Shown: positions 48,237 through 61,951, counted from the stretch's first letter. The stretch is 64,000 nucleotides of DNA from Aurelia coerulea (GCA_039566865.1 CM076943.1:31194663-31258662); one strand, 5' to 3'. Numbers and translations: made by a program. Notes: a model not told the origin generated them from the sequence alone.

Positions 48237-48771
48237 TTTACTTTACAACTCCGGACAGCCAGGTTTATATACAATGTAAATAAAATTATATTAACATAAA
48301 ATTTACATAAAATCAAAATTACGATACCCTTGATACTTTCCAAACTATAGACTTACAATAATACAGACGTTTTACAGCGTAAACAAAATTAACATAAACT
48401 TATTTAGATAAAAACAAAAATACCCTAGACACATTCCAAACCATAAAATTACAATCATACAGCCTATCTTTTAACCTTTTACCCACATGGGATTGAGAGT
48501 GTCAGCCGAAATATAAATGTTTACAAGGAAACAGGAAAACAGACGCCAGCCAGTAGCCCTCCAAGGATTTGCTTAAGTTGCTAAATCCCGAATGGCCCGA
48601 TGGGGAATTCCACCCCAACACCACGCACGTGCAAATTGCACGAAGTTAACCAGCCAGCATCTCCCCCCCCTCCCCTGATATCTAAGTGCAACGGTAGAAG
48701 GATTAAGCGCTCCCGCAGGCAAACAAGTCCAACTCGACATCCGCTACCCTTTCATTTAGGCCCTGTGGAGA

Positions 48772-50593
<1,822 letters not shown>

Positions 50594-50595
<2 letters not shown>

Positions 50596-50977
50596 GGAAA
50601 CTTTCATTCTCATAAAAAAGATACATATAAACACAGATTACGAAATCGAGCATAGGAGACCAGACATTGTCGTCGTGCTAAAATCAGAAAAAGAGTGCTT
50701 GATCATCGACATAGCCGTGCCAGGAGATACAAGGATAAAACAGAAGGAACAAGAGAAAATAGAAAAATATCAAGACCTGAAAAGAGAAATTGCAAGGTTA
50801 TGGTGCCTTCGAAAAGTATGCGTCATACCAGTGGTAGTTGGTGCATTGGGATGTGTAACGAAAGACGCAGAGCAGTACATAGTAGAGAAAATAGGAATAA
50901 AGATCAGGACAGAAGTGATACAGAAAACGGCGTTGCTAGGAACTGCAAGAACATTGAGAAAGGTTCTCGAAACCTGA
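50594..50977 (+). CDS. Second LINE endonuclease C-terminus (partial)
   Basis: Starts inside (TAA)n at an ATG formed at the junction. RRPDIVV, then LIIDIAVPGDTR and KEQEKIEKYQDLKREI are the PD...D...K part of the same restriction-like endonuclease family. It is about 60% identical by eye to the C-terminus of the LINE at 48898, so it is a separate subfamily. It ends TARTLRKVLET and is followed by a short 3' UTR and (TAA)n at 51043. Again an open, 5'-truncated copy flanked by TAA on both sides. Confidence 0.85.
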
Positions 50978-51042
50978 GGCTAGTTGTTCTAGCTTGCTTT
51001 CGAGAAGAACTTACCAGGAACTTCTTCCTGACAAAAAACAAC

Positions 51043-51088
<46 letters not shown>

Positions 51089-51094
51089 TAATAA

Positions 51095-51178
<84 letters not shown>

Positions 51179-51187
51179 TAATAATAA
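51043..51187. repeat. (TAA)n microsatellite
   Basis: About 145 bp of TAA with few interruptions (TGATAA, TAAAAA), closing the chain of LINE tails. Confidence 0.97.
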
Positions 51188-51235
51188 GTAATATTTATAC
51201 AGGTTTACTTGTTCAGAATATAAATTCTGTAGGTA

Positions 51236-51483
51236 GGTAGGTAGGTATCATATTTAATGTGGCTAGCCTGCGGAAGTCTGAGAGAGACTTATTTCCAGCA
51301 GGGGCCACGGATGTTTTACCATCAACCCGCCGCAGGTACCAGATTTCCCTCACATGGCTCTGGTCGACCCGAGCTAGAGTTACGGACAGCGACCAAACTG
51401 TCTAGCGCGGGATTCGAACCTCGGCCGTTCTGACCTTGGTTTACGAGTCAGTCGCCTTAACCACTCGGCCACGCGCTCTGTCA
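51236..51483 (-). repeat. tRNA-derived SINE with (TACC)n tail
   Basis: On the minus strand: GCGCGTGGCCGAGTGGTTAA (A-box) near 51478 and GGTTCGAATCC (B-box) near 51418, then a body with GGTACC, CATCCGTGGCCCCTG and GGAAATAAGTCTC, ending in CATTAAATATGATACCTACC. The T-arm does not pair properly, so this is a SINE and not a tRNA gene. Confidence 0.85.
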
Positions 51484-52052
51484 TCAGTCGAGGACCTGTT
51501 GAACGAAAAAGATAAAATAAGAAATAAAAAATTACATCGAAGTTAAAACTGTGTTCAAGAATGTTTCATTAAAATGTTTTATAAGAGGCTCAGTTTGTGC
51601 TTAAAACGCACGAGAGATTCTTCGTCCCGAATGTTCTTAAGAAGTTTATTAAAGACTATGAGCTCATTGGAAAGCAAAAGTTCGCTTGCCAGTTTCTGTT
51701 CTTGATGGTAAAACTAGATACAACATCAGTCAGCGAGTGCTGCCGATTAGTATTTGTTCCAAATGCGACTGTAGCGAGGTCAATTTTATAGAAATTAATT
51801 GAATGATTATCGCTAAGGAAGCGTGCATTATGTTTGAATTTACAGTTCGGTAATGGTTCAAAAGGTAAATGATTTAGAATATTGAGTTACTCTCTCCTCC
51901 GCCGATTTCCAGCTCCTGAGTCCAAGGCTCTTGGTTCCGCAGTTCTGTAGTCCATGGTTCCGTGGTCCATAATATTGAGTTCTGCATTGTCAGAAATGAA
52001 CCTTTGTCGTCCATTGACGTAGTTAGGTAGTTAAGTAGGTAGGAAGAACTCA

Positions 52053-53209
52053 TTATCTTTTGTTGGAGAACTTTTGTTGTTGTTTGTTGGATAAATGCTC
52101 ACAAAGCCGCGAGCCCGCGAAACAGCCGTGAGCTGGCCTGTTTGCATAGCCAGACGGAAGACAGACAGCAGGCAGGCAGGCTAATTTCGCTCGGTGATTG
52201 ATGAAGAATAGTAATGCTGCCTTCGGCTGCAATGAGACTTGAATTATTTCGTCTTGTGTCTTTTCCATGCTGATGGCGCTTGAAATATTGCGTGAACTGT
52301 TCTGGTTTGATGAAAGGCCATTCAAACATTTGTAGAGGTCTATAGCAACGCGTCTGTTGCGCACTTCCGCTACGTTATCCCAACACTCAGGTGGTTTACG
52401 AGGGCATGCGATCTGTAGCTTATCGATGGTACCCTTCGGTAGTCCAAGTTGTAATTGATAGCGATACATTAATATTGGATGTATCATAGCTTTGTATATT
52501 GATTCTGTTACATAGGGACCTATCTGATGTTCTCGAATACGGGAGAGGAGCTTTACCATTGCAGATGCCTTTTTATACCGGGTGAGTCGGGAAAAAGAAT
52601 CCCCGTTTGAAAGGCCACTGCTCCTTGGATATTAAGACGATGATGTCGGCAAATATATATTTCAATGGTAAAAATGTTCAAATCTTCGATAAGATTTACC
52701 TGACTGAAATCGGCCATTCCATTCTAAAATTATGAGGAATTTTCACGAGAAAGCCTCTTCAAAAAACCTTCTTAACGTGCCCAAAAAATAGCCTTACAGG
52801 CTTACAGCAATGACTTGTGGACGCTTTAGCACGTGCTATCCTCTTGGGAGGCTGAACAAGTCCTCCCCCTGGTATCGGTGACCTATTCAAGGGGATTCCA
52901 TTCTTCCATGAGGACAAAATACATGAATTTATGTGAGTGTCATCAATGTTAGGAAGGAAAATTTGCCCATTGTTTTCATTCGTTTTATGTGCTGTGTTGA
53001 TCTTAAAAAATGACCTATTCCAAGACTTTCGATAGAACGGGGATAACTGTTATGGGTCTGTAATTATCTAAGTTCGAGGGGTCTCCTGATTTAGAGATTG
53101 TTGTTATTTTGCCAGATTTCTCTGCAGTTGGGAACAGTGATGTTTGAAGACTTGTACCAGCCTGGTAGCACAGTGGCTTACACAATTCTTCGGTGGCATC
53201 CTTTATCAT
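52053..53209 (-). pseudogene. Decayed LINE reverse transcriptase
   Basis: On the minus strand, 53209-53015 has KSGKITTISKSGDPSNLDNY followed by RPITVIPVLSKVLE, the first RT blocks of Jockey/CR1-like LINEs. 52559-52053 has the end of the RT (YVTESIYKAMIHPILMYRY, then VRNRRVAIDLYKCLNGL). The catalytic middle between is missing or unreadable (52560-53014), where no other family was recognised. Inactive relic. Confidence 0.83.
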
Positions 53210-53395
53210 TATCGGTGGTACATGTCAATGCCAGCTGCCTTTGTTGCCTTCAAATTCTTTAAAATCTTTAGGATTTCGAAAAAGTCAATATGTCAATCAT
53301 AGCGCAAAAAGACACGAGGTCACAACATAACAATTTCTTTTGCAAAAGCGTCAAAAGCTTCTGCAAGAGATACGATGATGAAAGCCTCCTTGTCG

Positions 53396-54427
53396 AACAT
53401 AAGATCCTTTTGGATGATTACAAAGTCTGTCATGAGCTAAGCAAGCATAAGAATATCTGAATATTGATTTCTTCATAACCCCAAATGATCGTGGATGCTG
53501 TTTTTAGCTACAGTCAGAGAGATGAGCGTTGCTGCTAAAGTCGCCTACAATAGAAAGTCAAGCCCCTTGTATAAGAACGAGAATCGCCCCGCAAAAAAAA
53601 CATAAGATCCTTTTGGATGATTACAAAGTCCGTCCTGAGCTAAGCAAGCATAAGAAAATCTGAAAATTGATTTCTTCATGACCCCAAATGATCGTTTTTA
53701 GCTCCAGTGAGTGTTGCTCCTAAAGGCGCCTTCAATAGAAAATCAAGCGCCTTGTATGTCTCAAATTAGATGTCATGTGAGATTTCCAATAATACAAAAT
53801 TGCTTATGTTTATGCAGAACTCTGCAGAACGTTTCTATTTGCAGGCATTTAGTTTGAGACAAGTAGTTACGAAAATAACCTCTGTGCAGAATCATATGCA
53901 TGAAGATGTTTTGGTTCAGTGTGATCACGTGCCTTTCCGCAGTTAATGGAGCCATTGTTTGCTGGGATCCTGCACCTTTCCTCTCAACTTCACCTGCGAC
54001 GTTTGCATCCGTAGCTGTGTAGGAGGAGGGTCCTTCTACCATCGGTGATGCTGCGAATGCTAGCCTTTGTGCAGGCCGCCGGTTACATCATCCTCTAAAC
54101 TTGACTTATTTGCTTAATGAATACTATCAATAAGTGGCTAATGATTCGTTCGTTCTAGAAAACGATTGTTTTAACATAATTAAGCTGCTAATGACGTCAA
54201 GAACGTGCCAATTCTGCGTAAATTTGTTGTTATGCCAGGGTAAACATCATGGTGATTTATCCATCTTCCGGTGTCAAATCTGTCTAACATGAAATAAGCC
54301 GATGTCAAATGTTGCTATAGGATCGCGGAAAACTTCTGTCTTGTATGCGCTTTCTGCGCGCTTTCTTTATTTCAGTGCCAATTAGCAGAGATAAAACGTT
54401 AATTAATTGTTTTAACGAGCGTGACGG

Positions 54428-54458
<31 letters not shown>

Positions 54459-55380
54459 GACTGACTGACCTGGAGCCCCCTCTTAGATTACAAAGTTGGA
54501 CTTTGTAATCAATCAAAAGTAATTACTCCTCATTTGCTCAGTTCGTGCATGAAACTATTGGTGCATCTGTCTCAAATCAGATGTCATGTGAGATTTACGA
54601 TAACGCACAATTACTTATTCAGAACCCTGCAGAACGTTCCAATTGTTACTACACTCATTTTTTTATAAGAAACCCCTTATAAGAAACGGTAGGCTCAATT
54701 TTCGAAAGTTAAGAAACAACCCTACCTGAATTGAAAAAAGCTAAGAAATTTCTGTCATTTTCAGTTTTAATTTTCCTATCACACTCAAAAATATCTTGAC
54801 ATTGTACAGTTAAAGCAACTGTTTGGACAATATTTTGAGTGCGAATCATGTTATTTATTCGTTTTGAGACCTTACTAAGTAACTTGGGAGCCCTTTATAC
54901 AAGACAAAATCAACTCTAAACTTCTGGCAATAAAAATATAAGAAACACGTAAGAAAGTTTTGGTAGCAAAATGGCCCAAAAATTTAAGAAACTGCCTACC
55001 AGCCCCGGACCTTAGTTTCTTATAAAAAAATGAGTGTATTCGCGGGCATCTAATTTGAGACAAGCAGTCACGAAAATAACCTCTATGCAGAATCGTATGC
55101 ATGAAGATGTTTTGGTTCAGTATGATCACGTGCCTTCCCCAGTCAATGGCGCCATTGTTTGCTGAGATTCTGCACCGTTCCTCTCAACTTCACCTGCGAC
55201 ATTTGCATCTGTAGCTGTGTAGGAGGGAGGTCCTTCTGGGTCCTTCTACCTTCAGTGATGCTGCGAATACTACCCTCTGTGCAGGCCGCCGGTTACATCA
55301 TCCTCTAAAGTTGACTTATTTGCATAATGAGTGCTATCAATAAGTGGCTAATGATGCGTTCGTTCTAGAAAACGATTGTT
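53396..55380. repeat. Tandem segmental repeat, units of ~0.2 and ~0.8 kb
   Basis: A ~205 bp unit (ATAAGATCCTTTTGGATGAT) occurs at about 53399 and 53605. A ~0.8 kb unit starts near TGTCTCAAATTAGATGTCAT at about 53756 and again at about 54571 (the second carrying a MITE), each with TGCATGAAGATGTTTTGGTT and CAGGCCGCCGGTTACATCAT. The third set lies at 62945-63810. (TTTC)n occurs at about 54434. No gene supported. Confidence 0.8.
54652..55036. mobile_element. TA-flanked MITE, family A copy 4
   Basis: Ends CACTCATTTTTTTATAAGAAA and TTTCTTATAAAAAAATGAGTG, with TA on both sides (54650-54651, 55037-55038). The other copies of the host tandem unit lack it, which confirms the boundaries. Confidence 0.92.
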
Positions 55381-56208
55381 GCTGCGAAGCGCATGCGTAG
55401 CAGCCATTATAGATGGGATTGATAAGGATTCTCCTGGTAGTGGAGTTTCATGCTGTATGGTGGCCCATAGCTGCCATTTCGAATTTTGATCTTTTATTTG
55501 AATTTTTTTGTTTTTTTCACATGAAATGTTTTTATTTTGTTAGATTTTTTCATCGAAACTGAATAAAATGAAATAAATTAAAATTGATTTCAATATTTAG
55601 GAAAATATTTTAAATGAAAAAAAATTTTGAAATAAAAAAAAATTTTGAAATGAAAAAAATTTTTTGAAATGAAAAAAATTTTGGCATGAAAAAAATTTTT
55701 GAAATGAAAAAGAAATTTTGAATGAAAACAAAATTTTAGCAAAAAAGAAAAAATTAAAAACTTTTGAATCAAAACGAAAATTTTCCACGTGGCCCAAAAC
55801 TGCCATTGCCCAAAACTGCCAAACGCGAGGAAAATGGCAGGACGATTCCATCCACCACGGATTCCACTGTTGAAGAGTGGATTAATCCAGTTACCAGTGC
55901 AAATAACAAGGTTTGAGAAGGAAAGAGATTTAAAGCTACACGAGGCGAGATTTTCCGAGACAAGTGGAGTACAAGAACGTTAGACAGAAGGCTGATGTGA
56001 TGAGATTCTTCGGTGTCTACCGAACAGATCCAAATAGTCCTAGCGCCGTGGAGCACGAAATTTCTGGTCCTGGTAAACTCTTGGGTGGGAGTGCGTGCAA
56101 TGCATAATGTGATAAGACAAGAGTACCACTCAATTGTACCGAGAATAGGGGTACATGCAATATAATGTATAACTTGGATCAGAAGGGCCTCGAGGAACAT
56201 TTGCCCTG

Positions 56209-56469
56209 ATGAAAACAAGAACGAGTCTGGGGCTATTCACCCGAGGTCTTCTCATTGGATGGCCATGCGAAACAGATGGGTTTCCAAAAAAAGTACATTT
56301 CCTCTTACAATCTATGGACACTGCAACTCAAAAAAATTATTTATCTTTAAAAAAAATTGATTGGGAATTTGGGAGATGGTATTTTGATTTTGTAATTGAG
56401 AATGAATACATGGATCAACCAAGAAGATTTAACAGAAATTGCCTTGCACTCAACCATACTCAATGTTGA
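56209..56469 (+). CDS. Unrecognised ORF in the kinase-bearing element
   Basis: 86 residues from ATG: FTRGLLIGWPCETDGFPKKV, then a lysine-rich stretch and WEFGRWYFDFVIENEYMDQP. An overlapping frame extends to 56617 with CICCQILVMFCQ. It has no family I know. It may be an exon remnant of the element's own gene, or chance. Confidence 0.25.
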   Translation: MKTRTSLGLFTRGLLIGWPCETDGFPKKVHFLLQSMDTATQKNYLSLKKIDWEFGRWYFDFVIENEYMDQPRRFNRNCLALNHTQC

Positions 56470-57074
56470 AGAAGGCTACTTGGAAGCTGACTTCAGGGAG
56501 AAATACGAATACTGTATCTGCTGCCAAATCCTGGTGATGTTTTGCCAAAATATTGTTCAAAGATATATTACTTGTAAAAGAAAGACTATGACTAAGCACC
56601 TCAACTTAAAACAGTAAAGCACCCTGGGAGAACTTTTCAAGTATGACAGTTCTTTGCAGAGATGCTCTATTTGGAAGCACACACTGTGTTGACAATTTAT
56701 TTTTTCTATTTTGAAGACCTAAAAGAACAATAATATTTTAGCAAAAACCTATGAAATGTTGTGATGTTTCAGTAACCCAAGAAAATACGTAGCTCATCCC
56801 AAAATGTTATTCTGAAAATGATTTGTGCATACCAAGCATAAAATTCACAAGTTCCCTTCCTTCACTTATAATAGTAGCAGTAACAATATTGTTAATAAAC
56901 AAAAACAATCAGCAGTTATAGTTTGTATTGCAACAGTTTCAAATACAGTTCCACGCACACAATGTTAGCAGCATAAGGTTCAAATCCTTTTTGGTTCTAT
57001 TTTTACTCAGAATGTTACTTGTACAGCAGGCTTTAGCATTCATGACTTGAAAGTTCAGTTGTCTTCTTGCTTAA

Positions 57075-57952
57075 GTTCTTTCAAACCCACCTTTGTACAG
57101 TAAACATTACACTTGTGACTTGATATGAAAGTCTCCATGGCATATTTGCTCAGGTTTCCTGCACAAAAAGGTATTCCCCACCCTCCTTCTGTGTCGTGGA
57201 TGCAATTTCAGGGTCATAAAATGTGAACCCACTGCCTTGCATGTCTTAGACTTGCTCCAAGTCTATTCAGTGGACCATCAGCAATAAAAGAATATAATTT
57301 CTTCTGCGGGGGCGTATGCTACTAAGGTGACGCTGCGAAGGAGAAATGAGAACGAAACTATTCAGTTTCGTTCTCATTTTTCCTTCGCAGCGTCACCTTA
57401 GTAGCTTACGCCCCCGCAGAAGAAATTATATTCTTTTACTGCTGATGGTCCACTGAATAGACTTGGAGCAAGTCTATGCATGTCTAAAAGCATGACACTT
57501 TTCTTGGATCTCTCATAAGAATATTGTGCAAGGCACTCTGGCAGATTTCTGATGTTGGATCCCCAACAACTAGCCCATTATTATGGACATGCTTGCTGAA
57601 GTACCCTTTAATATATGGCTCAATTGAAATAAAGGTGCCCTCAACCTCAATCTTGCCAAGAAAGATTTTGTTCTATTGTGGGACTCTCCCAAAATCATTG
57701 CCACAAACATTGTTTACTCAGGTGGCTAGCTGGACAATAAAGTTCTGAGCAAGTGCATTTATTTGAATGGTTTTTTTGTGGCTTTTGATTGAATGCCCTA
57801 ACTTCATGATTGTTATCAATCATTGTTATCAACTTCTTGATTACCCACTCTCTCTTGAATCCAGATGTGCCAATAATGGCTTTGAAAGCTTGTCTGAAAC
57901 CACCTTCAGCAAATGACTTTTCTTCATTGTTAAATGACTTTTCTTCATTGTT
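57075..57952 (-). pseudogene. Alpha-kinase domain (broken)
   Basis: Alpha-kinases are atypical protein kinases (eEF2K/MHCK fold). In order on the minus strand: SFAEGGFRQAFKA and WVIKKL near 57930-57840 (ATP-binding loop and lysine); ALAQNF; KIFLGKI; ISIEPYIKGYFSKHVHNNG near 57640-57590; VMLLDMQG across 57490/57235; GSGFTFYDPEIAST; AGNLSKYAMETF; and HKCNVYC near 57110 (zinc-binding C-terminus). Breaks: a stop after ALAQNFIVQLAT, another near 57670, a frameshift before the DMQG motif, a 230 bp MITE (57247-57476) and a LINE at its 5' side. The upstream part may continue at 59423-59680 (a frame from ATG near 59668). Inactive. Confidence 0.85.
57247..57476. mobile_element. 230 bp palindromic MITE with 9 bp duplication
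   Basis: Almost perfect palindrome: arms of ~113 bp around ATTC, starting TAGACTTGCTCCAAGTC and containing TTCTTCTGCGGGGGCGTA. A perfect 9 bp duplication TGCATGTCT lies at 57238-57246 and 57477-57485. It interrupts the alpha-kinase just at the DMQG motif, and removing it restores that motif. MULE-like by duplication length. Confidence 0.93.
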
Positions 57953-59044
57953 TTCTCTAAAGCCTTTGATACAGTTAATCACAAAATTCTATTAGATAAG
58001 CTGGAACATTACGGAATAAGAGGTATCGCTCATTCTTGGTTCAAATCTTACCTTACAGATAGAAAGCAAACTGTTTCAGTAAATGGTGAAACGGCAAAAG
58101 ATCTTTCTATTAACTGTGGAGTCCCACAAGGAAGCGTCTTAGGCCCACTACTCTTCTTGCTATATATCAATGATATCTACGTTTCCTCACAAAAACTGGA
58201 TTTTCACCTCTTTGCTGATGACACTAGTCTTCTTTTTTCAAGCAAAAATTTACAAACCTTGGAGCAAACAGTAAACTCAGAATTGAAAAATATTTCTGAT
58301 TGGCTATTGGCTAACAAACTTTCCTTAAATGTATCAAAATCCAATTTTCTGATTATAAATCCACATCAAAAAGAGATTGATAAACCAATTGTTCTTAAGA
58401 TTGATAATGAAAAACTTGAACAAAAAGATTACACTAAATACCTTGGCGTAATCATAGATAAACAATTAAATTGGAAACAGCATATCAAGCAACTAAACAT
58501 AAAGATCTCAAAGAGCATTGGCTTACTTTACAAGACAAGACACTTAGTACCCCAAAACACCCTATGCACGCTCTATAATTCATTTATTCAGTCTCACGTA
58601 CTTTATGGCATACTAAACTGGGGTAGTGCTTATAAAACTAATCTGGAACCATTGAAATGTAGTCTTCGTAAAGCAGTTAGGGTAATTGATTTTGCTAAAT
58701 ACCAAGCTCATAGTGAACCACTGTTCAAAAAATATAATCTGCTTAATTTTGATAACATGTATAAACTTGAAGTGGCTAAATTCATGTTTGATATTTATCA
58801 TGAAAACAGTAGTGACATTTTCAATGACTTGTTTATCAAAACAAATTTACGTCATCATCACATGACAAGGCAATCCTCAAATGACAACTTCTCTCTCCCC
58901 CTGGTATCCACAAATTACAAACAAAGGTCAATTATTTATGAAGGAGTCAAAATTTGGAATTCTCTGCCATTGCGCATAAAAAAGTTACAAAATAAGCCAT
59001 CCTTCACAAAAAAGCTGAAAAACTACTTTTTAGAGTCGAATTGA
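57953..59044 (+). CDS. LINE reverse transcriptase, open partial frame
   Basis: 364 codons open to the stop, entering at FSKAFDTVNHKILLDKLEHY (RT palm block A with the catalytic Asp), then CGVPQGSVLGPLLFLLYIND (block B), FADDT (the catalytic YADD-type box), NKLSLNVSKSNF, KYLGVIIDKQLNW and the C-terminal signature EGVKIWNSLPLRIKKL. The endonuclease and first RT blocks are lost by 5' truncation. No stop or frameshift, so the copy is young. Clade: Jockey/CR1/L2-like group; a tree would settle it. First ATG is at about 58157. Confidence 0.92.
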   Translation, partial: FSKAFDTVNHKILLDKLEHYGIRGIAHSWFKSYLTDRKQTVSVNGETAKDLSINCGVPQGSVLGPLLFLLYINDIYVSSQKLDFHLFADDTSLLFSSKNLQTLEQTVNSELKNISDWLLANKLSLNVSKSNFLIINPHQKEIDKPIVLKIDNEKLEQKDYTKYLGVIIDKQLNWKQHIKQLNIKISKSIGLLYKTRHLVPQNTLCTLYNSFIQSHVLYGILNWGSAYKTNLEPLKCSLRKAVRVIDFAKYQAHSEPLFKKYNLLNFDNMYKLEVAKFMFDIYHENSSDIFNDLFIKTNLRHHHMTRQSSNDNFSLPLVSTNYKQRSIIYEGVKIWNSLPLRIKKLQNKPSFTKKLKNYFLESN

Positions 59045-59422
59045 CTAATTTATTTTTCGAACTTTATTATAAACTTATATCATCATCATGCACCGCACTA
59101 CCGTATTTTTCATGTTGAACACTACTAACAATACTAACCTACTAATATTTTCTTATTCTTATTCGTATTGTTACAGTTTCTAAACCTTCTTTTCGTTTAC
59201 AAAAGAAAAAATGTACGCTTTCTACACACGCCAAATCGGGCATATGGCCTAGATAGCTCCTTGTGAGTTCTTTCCATATGTCCGGCAGCAAATTTTATTG
59301 AACTGTATATCCATTGTATGTAATTTTTTATATGTATCTTAATTAGCGGTTCTTTTATCTAACACAATGTACTAAGTTTATTGCTATGAATGAAAAGTTT
59401 CAGTTTCAGTCTCAGTTTCAGT
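57953..59422 (+). mobile_element. 5'-truncated LINE inserted in the kinase
   Basis: From 57953, entering inside the RT, to a 3' tail of CAGTTTCAGT repeats at 59397-59422. It separates the kinase catalytic part from its probable upstream sequence. Confidence 0.85.
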
Positions 59423-60018
59423 TAAACTTGACTGCTCCTGGGACTGTTGACCACAGCAAACAGCATACCATCAATCATAAAACGAACAATTTCCACTTCT
59501 TTCACCTGGTTCCCAGGGTAATGGATCAATAACTTTCCCAAGTATACCCAAGGTTGGGTATATCCAAAACAGACAAACTTTTTGGATAAATCTTCACAAC
59601 TTTGTACTTTTCACTGATCCTTTCAACAAGAAACGCAAAGCAATTTCCCACTAAATGCCTCGCCATGAGAACGAGGTTTTGGCAGTTTTGGGCAATGGCA
59701 GTTTTGGGCCACGTGGAAAATTTTCGTTTTGATTCAAAAAAAATTTTTAATTTTTCCTTTTTTGCTAAAATTTTTTTTCATGCCGAAAATTTTTTTTCAT
59801 TTCAAAAAATTCTTTTCATTTCAAAATATTTTTTCATTTCAAAATTTTTTTCATTTCAAAATTTTCCTAAATATTGAAATCAATTTTAATTTATTTCATT
59901 TTATTCAGTTTCCATGAAAAAATCTAACGAAATAAAAACATTTCATGTGAAAAAAAAAAAAAAATTCAAATAAAAGATCAAAATTCGAAATGGCAGCTAT
60001 GGGCCACCATACATGCTG

Positions 60019-61376
60019 ACTCAGGCTGATCGAAGCGGAAATTGGCATTGGAGTCTGTACTGAGCGTCCACGACTTGGATTTTGGGCGAGAAGCTCAAAG
60101 CTGGCTCACTGAGAAGAAGACGGAGATTTTCACGCAGTGTGGTAAGTATAGCATCGTTTTCTACATCTAATTTCATCGCAAATATGAGAGGACTTCTCTG
60201 TTCTGTTGAGCATGTGTTGTTTTACAGCGGACAGATTTCAGAAACGGCAAGGAAGATGTTTCATCAACGAGGGCCTAGGCCTAAGCGTTTCTTACGCCCA
60301 CAAATAAACCAGCTAGCAATAAACCACAAGAAGCATTGTTTGTGGAAAGAAAAAGTGAATCACCCATTGACCATTGTGGTGATAAAAAGTGAATTGCCCA
60401 TTGTGGCAAGTAAACTACTTATGCAAAATCACCAAAAAGGAATTTGATCTTTCAGGAAACTCGATTACTTTTGAAAATATTTGGTCAGGGCTCTTTCTTT
60501 TGTAATAAACAAGATGATAATAATTCACCATTCATTCCTTTGCATACAGCACTTGAACACGTTTTCACAAATAACAACTAATTGAAAGTATCTTTTAACC
60601 ATGATTCTTTGCATGACAGAATTTTGATTGGCTTCTTGAAATGTTTATGTTGTCTGCTTGGTTGCAATATGTACTTAAATTGGCCTTTCCAGCCACCATG
60701 TGCTATCTTTTATTGATGCTCATTTTTGTGGACCATTGAAAAAATGGTGACAACAAAGAGAACACAAAAAGGTGTATTTGCAGACAATGCTTGATGTTGC
60801 AAAGGCCCCTTTGATGTTGCCACTTGACCATTTATAGATCTCATACACAAACAGCTTCACATCTCATGTATTTTGTTGCAGGAATCATAGGCAGGAATGA
60901 AAGGCAACTTATTAATTTGAGACACCCTGTAAAGATTTCCACTGCTTTGGATCAATATTGCTTCAGACATGTAAAGATTAACACAGCATTGGATCACTAC
61001 CTGCAAATTAACCGTTTATATTCCTGTGACCATTTGCACAGCATTGGATCAGCATTTGCTTCTTTAACCATTGACATTCAAAGACCAATGCAGCATTGGA
61101 ATACTTAAGGATGTACTTCTTTCAAAGACCAAACAGCATTGGATCAGCATTGCTTCTGTGACTGTTCTTCGTACCTTGTGACCTTTTAGCTTTGATACAA
61201 ACTGTTACCAGATGAACCTTTGAAGAATTGTTGTGGTAAACTGCTGTGGATCATATGCTCTCAAGACTTGTTTTTATTCAAGGCACAATACAGAATCTGT
61301 TATTTGACACAGAATTGAATAGGGGAACACTTTGTATGTTGCCGTCATGTATCAAGTTGCTTGAATATTATTAAAG
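60019..61376. other. Intergenic with short tandem motif
   Basis: CAGCATTGGATCA(G/C) occurs four times between about 60977 and 61150 among related blocks (AAAGACCAA, TTGCTTCTGTGAC). A 121-codon frame at 60082-60447 starts at TTG, has GTAAGT within it, and shows no family; not called as a gene. Confidence 0.5.
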
Positions 61377-61382
61377 ATGCTG

Positions 61383-61681
61383 CCCCGGGGGGGGGGTACA
61401 TGACTTGTGGATGGACGGGGGTCTGCTGCCCGGTTTTAAGAAAGCTACCCTCTTCTAATTACAGAAACTTGCCTTGGTACCCACTAGACTGTTATGATGA
61501 ATTTTCGCGGAAAACAGCCCATTTTCTACTATTTTTGCGAATTTCAGCGAAAGCCCACCCATGTTCATGAAAACTTTCCCAAAAAGGACCCTTGTTTTGT
61601 TTAGAGAATTTTGAGCCCAAAAACCCAACCATATGGGCAGAACATACCCGTACCTTGAACATGTTATGTACCCCCTGGGAT
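61383..61681 (-). mobile_element. ~300 bp MITE with G/C-tract ends, copy 2
   Basis: The inverted copy of 13185-13484: starts CCCGGGGGGGGGGTACATGAC and ends ATGTTATGTACCCCCTGGG. Shared blocks include AAAGCTACCCTCTTCTAATTA and GGACCCTTGTTT. Confidence 0.8.
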
Positions 61682-61951
61682 GCTGATTGGTGCAGATGGA
61701 AGCAAATAATTGACATTCTAGGATAATTACAAAGAAATTGTCAAAGCTACTGCATTGCTACTAAAACATCACAACTATTTTAACTTGAAACTGCCAGCGT
61801 TGATCAATGGCCAAATCAGAAAATCATATACTATTTGAGGTAACCACCTGGGGAAAAGAAAGCCTTGCAGTCCAAGAAAGAAATTGCAATTGAAGAGTTG
61901 AATTGAGACTGATATTACATCGAGTTTTAATGAGTATTATAGTTGTGTAAT

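Larger units (their letters stand above)
55456..60011. mobile_element. 4.56 kb long-TIR element carrying alpha-kinase sequence
   Basis: Ends TATGGTGGCCCATAGCTGCC and near-identical reverse complement; inverted arms of ~350 bp (55456-55830, 59680-60011) contain AAATTTT-rich GAAATGAAAAAA runs and CCAAAACTGCCATTGCCC. A 7 bp direct repeat CATGCTG flanks it (55449-55455, 60012-60018). Inside: short exon-like plus-strand frames at 55831-56617 (unknown), a minus-strand alpha-kinase pseudogene, a palindromic MITE and a LINE. No transposase recognised. Confidence 0.83.

Noticed and set aside
51391..51483. Possible tRNA gene on the minus strand
   Set aside because: A and B boxes are good and an acceptor-like pairing exists, but the T-arm does not pair and a SINE body and tail follow.
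55769..56218. 149-residue minus-strand frame in the kinase-bearing element
   Set aside because: No family or motif; start codon is not ATG in sequence; a competing plus-strand frame seems equally likely.
60082..60447. 121-codon frame with an Arg-rich start
   Set aside because: It starts at TTG, contains GTAAGT, shows no family and has no supporting context.
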